NCBI RefSeq assembly: GCF_033170155.1
Contig: NZ_CP137079.1
Coordinates: 3,348,001 to 3,412,000, forward strand
Source: Raineyella sp. W15-4
GTDB taxonomy: Bacteria > Actinomycetota > Actinomycetes > Propionibacteriales > Propionibacteriaceae
Direction: 5' to 3'
DNA: 64,000 nt
The notes beneath the pieces are model-generated. The model worked only from the letters and a program-made list of their open reading frames with translations. It had not been told where the DNA came from and searched no databases. Each line of letters starts with the position of its first letter. Position 1 is the first letter of the stretch. Positions 8,801-17,417 of this stretch are shown here, piece after piece. Made by a program: the position numbers and the translations under genes.

Positions 8801-9496
8801 CGGCGCGCCGACCTGGACCGACACGTTGCGGCCGTCCTGGACGACCTGGCCGGCCGGGATCGAGGTCTTGTAGACGGGCAGGAGAGCACTCAGCTGGGAC
8901 GGGTCGACCTTGTACTTGTCCAGGTCGGCCTGGCGGGTGGTGATGGTGACGGCGCGCGGCTGTTCGCCGGACACCCGGACGTCGCGTACGCCGGGCAGTG
9001 CCGTGAGCTTCGGCACCGCGACCCGTTTCAGCTCGTCGGCGAGCGCGGACGGCTCCCGGTCGGAGGAGACGGCAAGCAACGCCACCGGGATGTCGTCGAG
9101 GCTGCCGACGGTGACCGTCGGGTCAATGTCTTTCGGCAGGGCGGATCGTACGCCGTCGACCGCGGTCCGCAGCTTGGACTCGATCGCGGCGCCGTCGGCC
9201 TGGTAGTCCCACTCGACGGTGACGGTCGACAGGTTGGCCGAGGAAGCGGAACTCACCTTGGTCACCCCGGCGACGGCCCGGGCCGCGTCCTCGATGGGCT
9301 TGGTGACATCGCTCTCGACGGTCTCCGGGGGCGCCCCGGGGTAGACCGCGACGACGGTGGCACTGGGGATCGTCAGCGAGGGATAGAGCTCTTGCTTCAG
9401 GGATCGGGTGGCATAGAGCCCGAACCCGATGATCACCGCACTGATCAGGATCACCACAGCTCGACTGGCCAGACTCAGACGGGTCAGGACAACCAC
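5882..9496 (-). CDS. RND-family (HAE1/SwrC-like) efflux transporter with coiled-coil insertion
   Basis: Protein of 1204 residues, longer than the usual 1030-1060. It has the two-fold RND architecture: TM1 near residues 10-32, a periplasmic-type domain, five or so TMs (VVDDSIVVIENIKRH contains the TM4 Asp pair used for proton relay), then TM7 and a second extracytoplasmic domain, ending with TMs that include GIVVTNAIVLIDLINH. Residues of about 785-925 are a Gln/Ala/Arg-rich coiled coil inserted in the second docking-type subdomain. The start is the GTG at 9496, which follows GAGGAAGG by about 10 bases. No membrane-fusion or outer-membrane partner is nearby, as expected in a Gram-positive. Substrate unknown; lipids or drugs are typical. 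Confidence 0.9.
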   Translation of the reverse strand: MVVLTRLSLASRAVVILISAVIIGFGLYATRSLKQELYPSLTIPSATVVAVYPGAPPETVESDVTKPIEDAARAVAGVTKVSSASSANLSTVTVEWDYQADGAAIESKLRTAVDGVRSALPKDIDPTVTVGSLDDIPVALLAVSSDREPSALADELKRVAVPKLTALPGVRDVRVSGEQPRAVTITTRQADLDKYKVDPSQLSALLPVYKTSIPAGQVVQDGRNVSVQVGAPVTTVEALKNIRLQGTDGSVPLSAVADVVEGPKEATSLSRVNGAPALSLSITKTQDANTVTVSHDVSRALAGLTAELGHNTTFTPVFDQAPYIEQSIHDLGTEGGLGLGMAILVILVFLLSIRSTLITAISIPMSLLIAMIGLYFSGYTLNLLTLSALTVAVGRVVDDSIVVIENIKRHQGLGEDWGTGLIVGAVREVAGAVTASTITTVAVFLPLGVVSGQVGELFRPFALTVTVALLASLVVALTVVPVLAYWFMRPTARQAARIADGLAGGTRASHETEITPMQKRYLPALHWALRRPKITILIAVALVGATIAAATQLKTDFLGASEQTELSISQTLPVGTSLADTDAAAHQVEAILGADPDVRSYQVSVGSSGLEAELFGGAGATNKASYTVSLKPEAKGLTAVDRLRTQLSERPELGEIEVQGTDASGSSRLAVEVHGLDDADLAAASDQVTAMMSGIPGVSQASSDLTEKQTVWQVNVREADAARYGMNQGTVGQAVTAAVQGQTLGQVRIGNSQEDVVLRSREPVRTREQLQGLTLPVTERQTADVRQGIADDITRIQDQQTAKQQAQADQQLNDQAAQLREQRRTLEDQLAGVTGQITALQNAPVTGATVDTAPTDPAQAQAAAAAQAIAQRDAQVQQLRKSADQLRTQLTALSDSEAKLADSRQQATAQQRTAAQLQRMSKDAQSATGTPRTLTDVADVTDVPAAATINKIDGQRTVTVTATLTGDDLGAASTAIQRGLGGLHLPSGVTASMGGVSTEQQNAFNQLIIAMLVAIAIVYMVMVATFRSLVQPLILLVSVPFAATGAVGLLLLTRTALGIPSMVGLLMLIGIVVTNAIVLIDLINHYRSQGSGIDDAVMHGARLRLRPIIMTALATIMALVPMAIGITGGGVFISRSLAIVVIGGLVSSTLLTLILVPVLYHLVENLREGMHRRRHRGGSSEPRRAAKSAEADIDTLLDGGSTPG

Positions 9497-9694
9497 AGGT
9501 CTCAGACCTTCCTCAAGATCGGGACCTACCCTGGCGGTGGTCCAATGGGGACCGGTGGGCAGGTGTCCGCGCCGACCCTCGACCAACCGGAAGCTCGGCT
9601 TCATCCTTGCCTACCGACGTGGCGGGACCATCGGGGACATCCCCGGGGTGCACTGGGAGTCGCACCCCCTCGGCGCCGGGCAACCACCGGACAC

Positions 9695-10612
9695 TCAGCC
9701 GAGGGTGTCCGGGGATGGCGGCCCCAGCGACGCCGCAGACCGGTGGACCGCCGCGGTGAGCCGTTCCAGCCGCGAGGAGCCGAGCTTCCAGACCTGCCAG
9801 TAGAGCGGGACGTCGCGCTCGCTGTGCGGCACCACGATCTGCAATGACCCGTCGGCCAGCGCCGCCCGCATCTGCACCTCGGGGACGAGGCCCCAGCCGA
9901 GCCCGGCGCGGGCGGCCTCCAGGTAGGCCTCCGAGGACGGGATCTGGTGGGCGACCGGCAGCTGTTCGACCCCGCGGGACCGGAGGAACTTGTTCTGCAG
10001 GTCGTCCTTGGGGCCGTAGCGCAGCACCGGCATCCGGCTCCACTCGACGATCCGCCGGCCGGCCCGCAGCCGGGTGTGGCGCTCCAGCAGCGCCGGCGCG
10101 GCGACCGGCTGGTAGCGGATCACGCCGAGTTGCTCGGTCCGGCAGCCGGCAACCACCCGGGGTGCAGCGGTGATCGCCCCGACCACGTCGCCGCCGCGGA
10201 GCAGGTCGCTGGTGTGCTCCTCGTCCTCCAACTGCAGCCGCAGGATGGTGTCCGGCCACTCCGCCGCCTCGCGCAGCACGGGCAGGAACCAGGTGGCCAG
10301 CGAGTCGGCGTTGACCGCCAGCGGCAGCATCGCCGGCCCGGAGATCACTGGCCCGGGGCCGCCGGCGCCCAAGGCCGCCCGGGTCTCGGTCTCCAGCAGG
10401 GCGACCTGGCGGGCCATCCGCAGCAGCACCGCGCCCGGTTCGGTGGCGGTGCAGGGCACCGTACGCCGAACCACCACCTGGCCGACCGACGCCTCCAGCG
10501 CCTTGATCCGTTGACTGATCGCCGACGGCGAGACCCTCAGCGCGTCCGCGGCGGCCTCGAAGGTGCCCTCGTCGACCACCGCCAGCAGGGCCCGCAACTG
10601 CTCGAAGTTCAT
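9695..10612 (-). CDS. lysG: LysR-family regulator of the lysine/arginine exporter (LysG/ArgP)
   Basis: Protein of 305 residues. The N-terminal winged helix reads MNFEQLRALLAVVDEGTFEAAADALRVSPSAISQRIKALE, the LysG/ArgP form, followed by the two-lobed effector domain (APALLERH and GLGWGLVPEVQM are conserved). LysG activates lysE when lysine or arginine accumulates. It is divergent from lysE across 129 bases. A LysR-type box ATTCT-N11-AGAAT at 10619-10639 overlaps its own start region, so autoregulation is likely. Confidence 0.92.
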   Translation of the reverse strand: MNFEQLRALLAVVDEGTFEAAADALRVSPSAISQRIKALEASVGQVVVRRTVPCTATEPGAVLLRMARQVALLETETRAALGAGGPGPVISGPAMLPLAVNADSLATWFLPVLREAAEWPDTILRLQLEDEEHTSDLLRGGDVVGAITAAPRVVAGCRTEQLGVIRYQPVAAPALLERHTRLRAGRRIVEWSRMPVLRYGPKDDLQNKFLRSRGVEQLPVAHQIPSSEAYLEAARAGLGWGLVPEVQMRAALADGSLQIVVPHSERDVPLYWQVWKLGSSRLERLTAAVHRSAASLGPPSPDTLG

Positions 10613-10618
10613 GAAGCA

Positions 10619-10639
10619 ATTCTAATCCAACTGAAGAAT
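10619..10639. promoter_or_regulatory. LysR-type operator between lysG and lysE
   Basis: Perfect arms ATTCT (10619-10623) and AGAAT (10635-10639) separated by 11 bases give the T-N11-A arrangement bound by LysR proteins. The site starts 7 bases upstream of the lysG ATG and precedes a TCCTAGCGT -10-like stretch near 10667-10675 that may serve lysE. Confidence 0.6.
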
Positions 10640-10741
10640 CACACGTTTGTCTTATGTCTCCGGGGGTCCTAGCGTCGGATCGGGGCCTGGTGGGGCCCCC
10701 GGTCCGCCGGCCGTTCCGGCGCGGAATGTCGGAGGTCGAGG

Positions 10742-11347
10742 ATGATCGGGATCGGCACCTGGGTGACCGGGTTCGTGGCGAGCTTCACGCTCGTCGCGAT
10801 GATCGGCGCGCAGAACACGATGGTGATGCGGCAGGGGATCCGCCGTGACCATGTCGGTCTGGTCGTGCTCGTCTGCATCCTCAGCGAGATCGTGCTGATC
10901 ACCTCGGGCACCGCGGGGGTCGGTGTCCTCGCCGCACGGCACCCACTGGTGATGGAGGTGCTCGCCTGGGTCGGGGCGGCGTATCTGCTCGGCTACGCGG
11001 TGATGTCGTTCCGCTCCGCCGCCCGGCCGAAAGCGATGGTGGTCACCGGCACGGGCTCGGCGCGGACGGTCGTCCTGGCCGTCCTCGGCGCCACCTTCCT
11101 CAACCCGCAGACCTATCTGGACACCATGGTGCTGCTCGGGAACCTGGCCAATCGGTTCGGGGAACCGGGCCGGTGGATCTTCACCGCCGGCGCACTGTCG
11201 GCCAGCGCCCTGTGGTTCGTCGCGCTGGGCTTCGGCGCCCGGGCGCTGTCCGGGCTGCTGGGCCGACCGACGACCTGGCGGTGGATCGACACCGGGGTGG
11301 GCGTGATGATGCTCGGCCTGGCCGGCAAGCTGGTGCTGGCGGCCTGA
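10742..11347 (+). CDS. lysE: LysE-family L-lysine/L-arginine exporter
   Basis: Inner-membrane protein of 201 residues with five to six hydrophobic segments. GFVASFTLVAMIGAQNTMVMRQGIRRDH at the N-terminus matches the signature GxSLIxAIGAQNAFVLRQGLRREH, and ATFLNPQTYLDTMVLLG is the second conserved block with the NP motif. It exports basic amino acids in exchange for protons when internal levels rise, for example during peptide use. A GGAGGTCGAGG ribosome site precedes the ATG. Control by the divergent lysG is expected. Confidence 0.92.
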   Translation: MIGIGTWVTGFVASFTLVAMIGAQNTMVMRQGIRRDHVGLVVLVCILSEIVLITSGTAGVGVLAARHPLVMEVLAWVGAAYLLGYAVMSFRSAARPKAMVVTGTGSARTVVLAVLGATFLNPQTYLDTMVLLGNLANRFGEPGRWIFTAGALSASALWFVALGFGARALSGLLGRPTTWRWIDTGVGVMMLGLAGKLVLAA

Positions 11348-11445
11348 CCGCGGATCGGCCGGCTCCCGCTCCGGGCCGCACTCGACGGGGCTCCGATTCG
11401 GCTCACCGAGATGATGCAGGCGCCAGCTGTGGGCAGAATCGGTCC

Positions 11446-12000
11446 ATGAGCCCGCTGCACCGCCTCGCCGTCTTCGCCGCCGCCAGTGACGGCACCGACC
11501 CGGCGCTGCGCGGCGCGGCGTACGACGTCGGGGCCGAGCTGGCCCGCCGCGGCATCGGCCTGGTCTACGGTGCGGGCGGCGTCGGGCTGATGGGCGCTCT
11601 CTCACAGGGCGCGCTCGACGCCGGCGGCGAGGTGATCGGCGTCATCCCCGAGGAGATGATCCTGCGCGAGTGGGGGCGCCACGACCTCACCCAGCTCCGG
11701 GTGGTCCGGACGATGCACGAGCGCAAGGCCCTGATGGCCGATCTGGCCGACGCGTTCCTGGCGATCCCGGGCGGGCTGGGCACGCTGGAGGAGATCATCG
11801 AGGTGTGGAGCTGGAGCTACCTCGGCATGCTCGACGAGCCGGTCGGGTTCCTCAATCTCGGCGGCTTCTGGGACCCGTTCCTGGCCACCGTCCGCGGGAT
11901 GGCCGAGGCGGGCTTCGTCCGCGGCTCGGCGGTGCAGCGGCTGGTGGTGGCGCCTGACCTGGACCAGGCGCTGGCCGGTCTGGAGGCGCTGGTCGGCTGA
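11446..12000 (+). CDS. LOG-family protein (TIGR00730; possible nucleoside 5'-monophosphate phosphoribohydrolase)
   Basis: Protein of 184 residues. YGAGGVGLMG near residue 43 and PGGLGTLEEIIEVWSW near 110 are the two nucleotide-binding signatures of the LONELY GUY/TIGR00730 family (PGGxGTxxE, with MHERKALM between them). Characterised members hydrolyse cytokinin riboside or AMP 5'-monophosphates to base plus ribose 5-phosphate; the physiological bacterial role is often unknown. The ATG at 11446 has a CAGAAT -10-like element about 8 bases upstream. It is not a lysine decarboxylase despite older annotations. Confidence 0.88.
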   Translation: MSPLHRLAVFAAASDGTDPALRGAAYDVGAELARRGIGLVYGAGGVGLMGALSQGALDAGGEVIGVIPEEMILREWGRHDLTQLRVVRTMHERKALMADLADAFLAIPGGLGTLEEIIEVWSWSYLGMLDEPVGFLNLGGFWDPFLATVRGMAEAGFVRGSAVQRLVVAPDLDQALAGLEALVG

Positions 12001-12042
12001 CCGGCCGGCCGCGACGTCAGGGCCCCGGGGCAGGATGGTGGC

Positions 12043-12975
12043 ATGGCTGAGACGATGCGCGCGATGACGTACGACACCTACGGCGGGCCCGAGGTGCTGC
12101 ACCTGACTGACCTGGCGCTGCCCAAGGTCGGTCCCGGCGAAGTACTGGTGCGGGTCCGGGCGGCCGCAGTCAACCCGGTGGACTGGAAACTGATGCGGGG
12201 TGGCCTCGACGCACTGATGGACGTCCGGTTCCCGGTGGTGCCCGGCTGGGACGTCGCCGGCGTCGTCGAGCGGGTGGGGATCGACGTGCCCGAGTACACC
12301 GTCGGTGACGAGGTCTTCGGCTACGCCCGCAAGGACTACCTGCACGGCGGCACCATGGCGCAGTATGTGACCCTCGCGGTCCGTCACCTCGCGCACAGAC
12401 CGGCCGGACTGTCCTGGCCCGAGGCCGCCGCGGTGCCACTGGCCGGCCTCACCGCCTATCAGGTGCTGACCCGGCTGGGCCTGCGAGGGGGCGAGACGGT
12501 GCTGATCCACAACGCCTCCGGCGGCGTCGGGTCCGCGGCGGTGCAGATCGCCCACGACCTGGGTGCCCGGGTACTGGGCAGCTGTTCCGCGGCGAGCGCC
12601 GACCGGGTACGGACCCTGGGAGCCGAGCCGGTGACGTACGGCGCGGGGTTGGCCGAGGCTGTCCGTGCGCTGGTCCCGGCCGGGGTCGACGTGGTCGCGG
12701 ACTTCGTCGGCGGCGTGCTGGACGTGACCCGGGCGGTCCTCACCGACGGTGGGCGGCACGCGTCGATCGCCGATCCCGGAGTGCTCACCGCCGGCGGCCA
12801 GTGGATCTGGGTCCGTCCGGATGCCGACGACCTGACCACCCTTGCGACGATGCTGGCCGAGAGCCGGCTGCGGGTGGAGGTGGCCGACACCTTCCCGCTG
12901 GAGCAGCTGGCCGAGGCCTTCCGCCGCAGTATGGCCGGCCACGTCCACGGCAAGATCGTCGTCACCGTGGACTGA
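12043..12975 (+). CDS. NADP-dependent quinone oxidoreductase-like protein (medium-chain reductase)
   Basis: Protein of 310 residues. The N-terminal GroES-like domain contains AAAVNPVDWKLMRG and PGWDVAGVVERVG, both typical of zinc-free quinone oxidoreductases. AAAVPLAGLTAYQVLTRLGLRGGETVLIHNASGGVGSAAVQIA is the NADPH-binding entry. Zinc-binding cysteines are absent. HGKIVVTV at the end is the family terminus. The substrate (quinone or enone) cannot be specified. A CAGGAT -10-like element lies 7 bases before the ATG. Confidence 0.9.
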   Translation: MAETMRAMTYDTYGGPEVLHLTDLALPKVGPGEVLVRVRAAAVNPVDWKLMRGGLDALMDVRFPVVPGWDVAGVVERVGIDVPEYTVGDEVFGYARKDYLHGGTMAQYVTLAVRHLAHRPAGLSWPEAAAVPLAGLTAYQVLTRLGLRGGETVLIHNASGGVGSAAVQIAHDLGARVLGSCSAASADRVRTLGAEPVTYGAGLAEAVRALVPAGVDVVADFVGGVLDVTRAVLTDGGRHASIADPGVLTAGGQWIWVRPDADDLTTLATMLAESRLRVEVADTFPLEQLAEAFRRSMAGHVHGKIVVTVD

Positions 12976-13018
12976 TCCGGGCCGCCGGGCCGGCCGAACG
13001 GGGTCATTCCGGCCGAGA

Positions 13019-14617
13019 TCACTCCGTCCCGTCGACCGGCTTGACCCCGGCATGGACGGCGGCCCGGTCGGCCAGGCTGTCGCCCGCGCCGTCGTACAGG
13101 TGGAACACCGCCTCGACGCCCAGCGCACGGATCTCCCGGACGTCGTCGTCATTGTGGGCGACGACGGCGACGGTGCCGTCGAACCCACTGGCCTCCACCT
13201 GGTGCAGGGCGAAGAGGTTCGACCCGTGCTCGGGCATCGCCAGCACCACGATCGCCACGGTGTGGCTGGGGTGCAGGCGCTGCCAGAACTCCGCGTCGGT
13301 GGCGTCAGCGACGATGACGTTCATCCCCCGGCGTTGCAGTTCCCCGGCCCGGTCGAGGTTGTTCTCCACGCCCACCACACTCAGCCCGTACTCGTGCGCG
13401 AGGTGGTCGTACGCCGACGCCCCGATCCGGCCCATGCCGAGCACGATCGCCCGGACGTCGCCGAGCGCGACCGGGCGGTCCTCGGGGACGATCCGGATCG
13501 CGGCGCGGGTCGGCAGCGCGTCGGCGAGCCAGGCGATCAGCCGGGTGCCGCGACGGTTGGCGATCGAGGCGACGATGAAGCTGCCGGCGACGGCGATCGA
13601 GAGGGCGGGCAGCCAGTCCTCGCCGAGCAGACCGTCCCCCGCCGCGTACGAGGCGACGATCAGCCCGAACTCGGAGAAGGTGCCGAGGATGAATCCCGAC
13701 AGCACCGCGGTCCGGTTGCGCAGCCCGAAGAGCCGCTGCAGGACGATGTAGAGCAACGCCTGGAACGGCAGCAGGAGCAACAGCGCCAGCCCCATCAGCA
13801 CCGCGGGCACGGTGAGCGGGTGCTCCACCCCGATGGCCAGGAAGAAGCCGACGAGCAGCACCTCCTTGATGCTGAACAGGGCGGCGGACAGCCCGCCGGC
13901 GCGCTTCGACGGGGCGAGCAGCAGGCCGATCACCAGCGCCCCGAGGTCACCGGTGAGCCCGGCCCACTGGAACAGCCAGGCGCCCGGCACCAACGCGACG
14001 GCGATGCCGAAGAGGACCAGCAGCTCGTCGCGGCCCACCCGGCCCCAGATCCGGCGCAGCAGCACGGTGACCGGCCACAGCAGCACCAGGACGAGGATCC
14101 GCGGGCCGGGATGCCAGCCCTCCTGGAAGGCCAGGAAGCCCACCGCCACGATGTCCTGCAGCACCAGGATCGCCAGCGCCGTACGGCCGTAGAGCGACCC
14201 GTCGTCCGACCGTTCCTCCAGCACCTTCGCCGCGAAGACGGTGCTGGAGAAGGACAGCGCGAAGCCGAGCAGGAACAACGTCCCGGCGCCGGCCCCGCGC
14301 AGCATCGGCGCCCCGATCACCGTCAGCAGCCCGAGGAAGCCGGCCCCGATCAGGGTGCTGAACAGCATGTGCGGCAGCGAGGTCCCCCACGACACCTTCC
14401 GCAGCAGCGTACGGACGTCGAGCTTGAGGCCGATGGTGAACATCAGCATCATCACGCCGAGATCGGACAGCACCGGCAGCTCGGGCAGCACGCCGACACC
14501 CAGCGCCCTGAGCACGAATCCGGCGGCGAGGAAGCCGACCAGTGGGGGCAGGCGGACGAGCGTCGCCCCGAAGCCCAGTGCGAAGGTGATCGTCAGGTAG
14601 ATGATCGCCGTGTCCAT
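13019..14617 (-). CDS. CPA2-family cation:proton antiporter with TrkA-N domain (KefB/KefC-like)
   Basis: Protein of 532 residues. Residues 1-360 are a twelve- to thirteen-helix antiporter core starting MDTAIIYLTITFALGFGATLVRLPPLVGFLAAGFVLRALG; FALSFSSTVFAAKVLEE holds the S-S-T-V-F motif of the unwound helix. At residue 390 onward DVRAIVLGMGRIGASAYDHL begins a TrkA-N (RCK) Rossmann domain that binds NAD(H) or nucleotides and gates transport. It probably exchanges K+ or Na+ for H+. The chosen ATG skips a poly-Arg 23-residue extension. A TAGAAT -10-like element lies about 90 bases upstream on the minus strand. Confidence 0.9.
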   Translation of the reverse strand: MDTAIIYLTITFALGFGATLVRLPPLVGFLAAGFVLRALGVGVLPELPVLSDLGVMMLMFTIGLKLDVRTLLRKVSWGTSLPHMLFSTLIGAGFLGLLTVIGAPMLRGAGAGTLFLLGFALSFSSTVFAAKVLEERSDDGSLYGRTALAILVLQDIVAVGFLAFQEGWHPGPRILVLVLLWPVTVLLRRIWGRVGRDELLVLFGIAVALVPGAWLFQWAGLTGDLGALVIGLLLAPSKRAGGLSAALFSIKEVLLVGFFLAIGVEHPLTVPAVLMGLALLLLLPFQALLYIVLQRLFGLRNRTAVLSGFILGTFSEFGLIVASYAAGDGLLGEDWLPALSIAVAGSFIVASIANRRGTRLIAWLADALPTRAAIRIVPEDRPVALGDVRAIVLGMGRIGASAYDHLAHEYGLSVVGVENNLDRAGELQRRGMNVIVADATDAEFWQRLHPSHTVAIVVLAMPEHGSNLFALHQVEASGFDGTVAVVAHNDDDVREIRALGVEAVFHLYDGAGDSLADRAAVHAGVKPVDGTE

Positions 14618-14841
14618 CCGGCCTGCACCCCCAGCTCGAGGACGCCGCCGGCCGCGGGCGGCGGACCGACGACGCCGACCGGCCACCGTGCCGCCCGGCG
14701 CTCCATTCTACGAGCGACCCCCTCCGGCTCCACGGACGCCCTCCGCCGGCGCCCTCCACCCGCCGTGGCCGGCCCCGGGCCGCCGGTCGCCCAGCGGGCT
14801 GCCCGCGGGGCCGGACGGCGGGCAGTGGCAGGATGGCGGGC

Positions 14842-15723
14842 ATGGATCGCCCCGCCCGCCCGACACCGGCCTGGGCCCCGACCCTGGTCCTCGGCGCGAT
14901 CCTCTCGGTGCAGTTCGGCGGCGCTCTCGCCGTCACCCTGATCCCGCTCGCCGGGGTGATGGGGTCGGTGTTGCTCCGGCTCACCCTGGCCGCGCTGATC
15001 CTGCTGGTGGCCGTACGTCCGGCCCGGCGCGGGCACCGGGCCCGGGACTGGTGGGTGGTCGGCTGGTTCGGGCTGAGCCTGGCGGTGATGAACTCGGCGT
15101 TCTACGGCGCGGTCGCCCGGCTGCCGATGGGGGTGGCGGTGACCCTTGAGTTCCTCGGCCCGCTGGCGCTGGCTGCGGCGACCTCGCGCAGCGTACGGGA
15201 CCTGTTCGCGGTGGCGCTGGCCCTCGCCGGCGTGCTGCTGATCTCCGGGGCGCTGTGGACCCCGTGGGCGCGGCTGGACCTGGTCGGCATCGGCCTGGCG
15301 CTGCTGGCCGGGGCGGCGTGGGCGACGTACATCATCGCCTCGGGGCACACGGCCCGGCACTTCGGCGGGATCGACGGGGTGGCCTGGGCGATGCTGATCG
15401 CGGCGGCGCTGGTGGCGCCGTGGGGGCTCCTCGACGCCGGCGGGCGGCTGGTCGGCGGGGAGGTGCTGGCCCGCGGCCTCGGCGTCGCACTGCTGTCCTC
15501 GGTGATCCCGTACTCGCTGGAGAACGTCGCGCTGCGGTGGATCGTCCCGAGCGTCTTCGGCATCCTTTTGTCCCTGGAGCCGGCGGCCGCGGCGGTGGCC
15601 GGGCTGCTGGTCCTCGGCCAGCGGCTGTCCGGGGGCGAATGGGTGGGCGTCGCGCTGGTCGTCGCCGCGAGCATCGTGATCCGGGCGGCCCCGGGACATG
15701 GCCGGGCGGCGCGCAGCGGATGA
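14842..15723 (+). CDS. EamA/DMT-family exporter (RhtA-like)
   Basis: Membrane protein of 293 residues with ten hydrophobic segments arranged as two EamA repeats. QFGGALAVTLIPLAGVMGSVLLRLTLAALILL, MNSAFYGAVARLPMGVAVTLEFLGPL and SVIPYSLENVALRWIVPSVFGILLSLEPAAAAVAG are close to RhtA, the threonine/homoserine exporter of enteric bacteria. The substrate here is probably an amino acid or metabolite. ATG at 14842 is preferred over 14833 because CAGGAT lies 8 bases before it. Its 3' end lies 83 bases before the alkyltransferase gene. Confidence 0.87.
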   Translation: MDRPARPTPAWAPTLVLGAILSVQFGGALAVTLIPLAGVMGSVLLRLTLAALILLVAVRPARRGHRARDWWVVGWFGLSLAVMNSAFYGAVARLPMGVAVTLEFLGPLALAAATSRSVRDLFAVALALAGVLLISGALWTPWARLDLVGIGLALLAGAAWATYIIASGHTARHFGGIDGVAWAMLIAAALVAPWGLLDAGGRLVGGEVLARGLGVALLSSVIPYSLENVALRWIVPSVFGILLSLEPAAAAVAGLLVLGQRLSGGEWVGVALVVAASIVIRAAPGHGRAARSG

Positions 15724-15806
15724 CACCCCCGACGACCCCGTCTCGACCCACCGCCGTCGAGTCAGCAGAATGGGACCGCCACCACCCCGCCACCAGGAGG
15801 CCCGAC

Positions 15807-16322
15807 ATGTCCACGACCAGGAGTCTCGAGGCGACCACCCTGGCCACCCCGTTCGGCGCGTTCACGGCGTTCTGGACCCCCGACGACGAGGTGCTGCGCG
15901 CCTGCGGCTTCGGCGAGCTCAGCGACATCGCCCCGGTCCTTCCCCGCAGCGCCCGCCGGCTGCCGGTCCGGCCCAACGACGGGGCCAGCGCCATCCAGCG
16001 CGCGGTGAGCGACGTCCTCGACGGCGACCTCGACGCCTTCGGCGCCCTGCGGGTCAACCAGCCGGGCACCCCGTTCCGGCAGAGCTGCTGGTCGTCGTTG
16101 CGCGCCAGTGCGGCCGGCGAGCGGATGACCTACCGTGAGCTCGCCGAGCGGGCCGGGCGCCCCCGGTCGGTCCGCGCCGCGACCCGGGCCTGCGCCCTCA
16201 ACCGGCTGGTCTGGGTAGTGCCGTGCCACCGGGTCGTCCGCTCCCCCGCCGGGCTGGGCGACTACCGCTACGGCGTGGCGATCAAGACGGCCCTGCTCGA
16301 TTGGGAGTCCGACCACCGCTGA
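15807..16322 (+). CDS. methylated-DNA--[protein]-cysteine S-methyltransferase (Ogt/MGMT)
   Basis: Protein of 171 residues. It removes alkyl groups from O6-alkylguanine by suicide transfer to cysteine. The active-site motif is VVPCHRVVRS with nucleophile C140; TYRELAERAGRPRSVRAATRACALN is the recognition helix with the Arg finger (RSVRA), although the usual second-helix Gly-x-Ala Asn is read as ACALN. The start follows AGGAGG at 15795-15800. The N-terminal domain is short and lacks the Ada cysteines. Confidence 0.93.
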   Translation: MSTTRSLEATTLATPFGAFTAFWTPDDEVLRACGFGELSDIAPVLPRSARRLPVRPNDGASAIQRAVSDVLDGDLDAFGALRVNQPGTPFRQSCWSSLRASAAGERMTYRELAERAGRPRSVRAATRACALNRLVWVVPCHRVVRSPAGLGDYRYGVAIKTALLDWESDHR

Positions 16323-16435
16323 ACCCGGCATCCCCGTAGGATGTGCGACGACATGACGTAGTACGTGCACCGTAGGAACTCGTCGGAGGGCCGCCGGCCA
16401 CGTACGACGGAGCACCTCGCCCTGCGGAGACCTCA

Positions 16436-17365
16436 TTGAACGCCAGCAGCACCCCCGCGCCCGCCACCGTCACGCTCTACCGCGTGGCCGCCGTCCTCAC
16501 CTTCGCCGCCGTGGCGCTGGGTTCGCTGGTCTGCGCGACCGATTCCAGCGCCTCCTGCCCGAACTGGCCCGGCTGCTACGTCGGCCAGGTGATGCCACAG
16601 GTGGCGCTGAGCCCGATCGTCGAGTTCATCCACCGGGTGGTGGCGGTGAGCACCGGGCCGGTGCTGCTGGCCGCGGCGCTGGTCGGGCTGCGCCGGCGCC
16701 GTGACCTGACCGTCGCGGTGCTGCCGTGGCTGGCCCTGGCCGGCGCGTTCGCCGCCGGGGTGTTCGGCATGCTGACGATCCGGGTGGGGCTCAGCACCCC
16801 GCAGGCCGCCACCGACCTGGGGGCCTCGTTGATCGCCATGGTCGCGATGACCACGGCGGCGGTGGCGCTGTCGCGGACCCCGCGCCGGGCCCGGCGCACC
16901 CCCACCGGCACGTACGCCTGGGCGGCCGTCGGCACGCTGTGGCTGCTGCACGTGACCGGTGTCTTCGCGGCCGGGAAAGGCTCGCTGACCCGCTGCGTGA
17001 GCTGCCCGGTCTGGCGGATCGTCCCGATCGACGGCCCGGTCTGGCTGCAGGTCGCCCGGATGGCGCTCGCCGCGGTCGCCATCGCCTTCATCGTCGCGGC
17101 GATCGCGACCGGGGCCCGGACGCCGGGGGTGCGCCCGTTGACCGTCGCCGCCGGGGTGCTGCTGGTGGTCGAGCTCGCCGTCGGCCTGGTGATCCTCGCC
17201 CGCGGCACGAACCACGCCCTGTCGTCGGTCTACGCGGTGAGCATGGTGTGCCTGCTGTGGACCACGACACTGATCGCGGCCCGGGCCACCTTCACTCGGA
17301 TCCCCCCGGAGGAGGCCGTCGCCGCGGCCGCGGCGGCCGTCGAGGAGGCCGCACCGGCCGCCTGA
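16436..17365 (+). CDS. ctaA: heme A synthase (CtaA/COX15)
   Basis: Integral membrane protein of 309 residues with seven to eight helices, starting at a TTG preceded by GCGGAGA. It oxidises the methyl group of heme O to give heme A for aa3-type cytochrome oxidase. The conserved EFIHRVVA (ExxHR) is near residue 62, SCPNWPGCYVG supplies the extracellular cysteine pair region, and GTNHALSS in the second half carries a heme-ligand histidine. Its presence means the organism can make an aerobic heme-copper oxidase. It is a lone gene here, without ctaB or oxidase subunits. Confidence 0.92.
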   Translation: MNASSTPAPATVTLYRVAAVLTFAAVALGSLVCATDSSASCPNWPGCYVGQVMPQVALSPIVEFIHRVVAVSTGPVLLAAALVGLRRRRDLTVAVLPWLALAGAFAAGVFGMLTIRVGLSTPQAATDLGASLIAMVAMTTAAVALSRTPRRARRTPTGTYAWAAVGTLWLLHVTGVFAAGKGSLTRCVSCPVWRIVPIDGPVWLQVARMALAAVAIAFIVAAIATGARTPGVRPLTVAAGVLLVVELAVGLVILARGTNHALSSVYAVSMVCLLWTTTLIAARATFTRIPPEEAVAAAAAAVEEAAPAA

Positions 17366-17417
17366 CGGGTGCCGGCGGCCCGGTCGGGCGGGCCCCCGGC
17401 GCGGGTACGTTGGACCC

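Noticed and set aside
6545-9847. A 1100-codon open frame on the plus strand opposite the RND transporter
   Set aside because: It is a shadow of the GC-rich minus-strand gene: no ribosome site, no domain, Gly/Arg/Asp-rich composition, whereas the minus-strand frame has full RND motifs.
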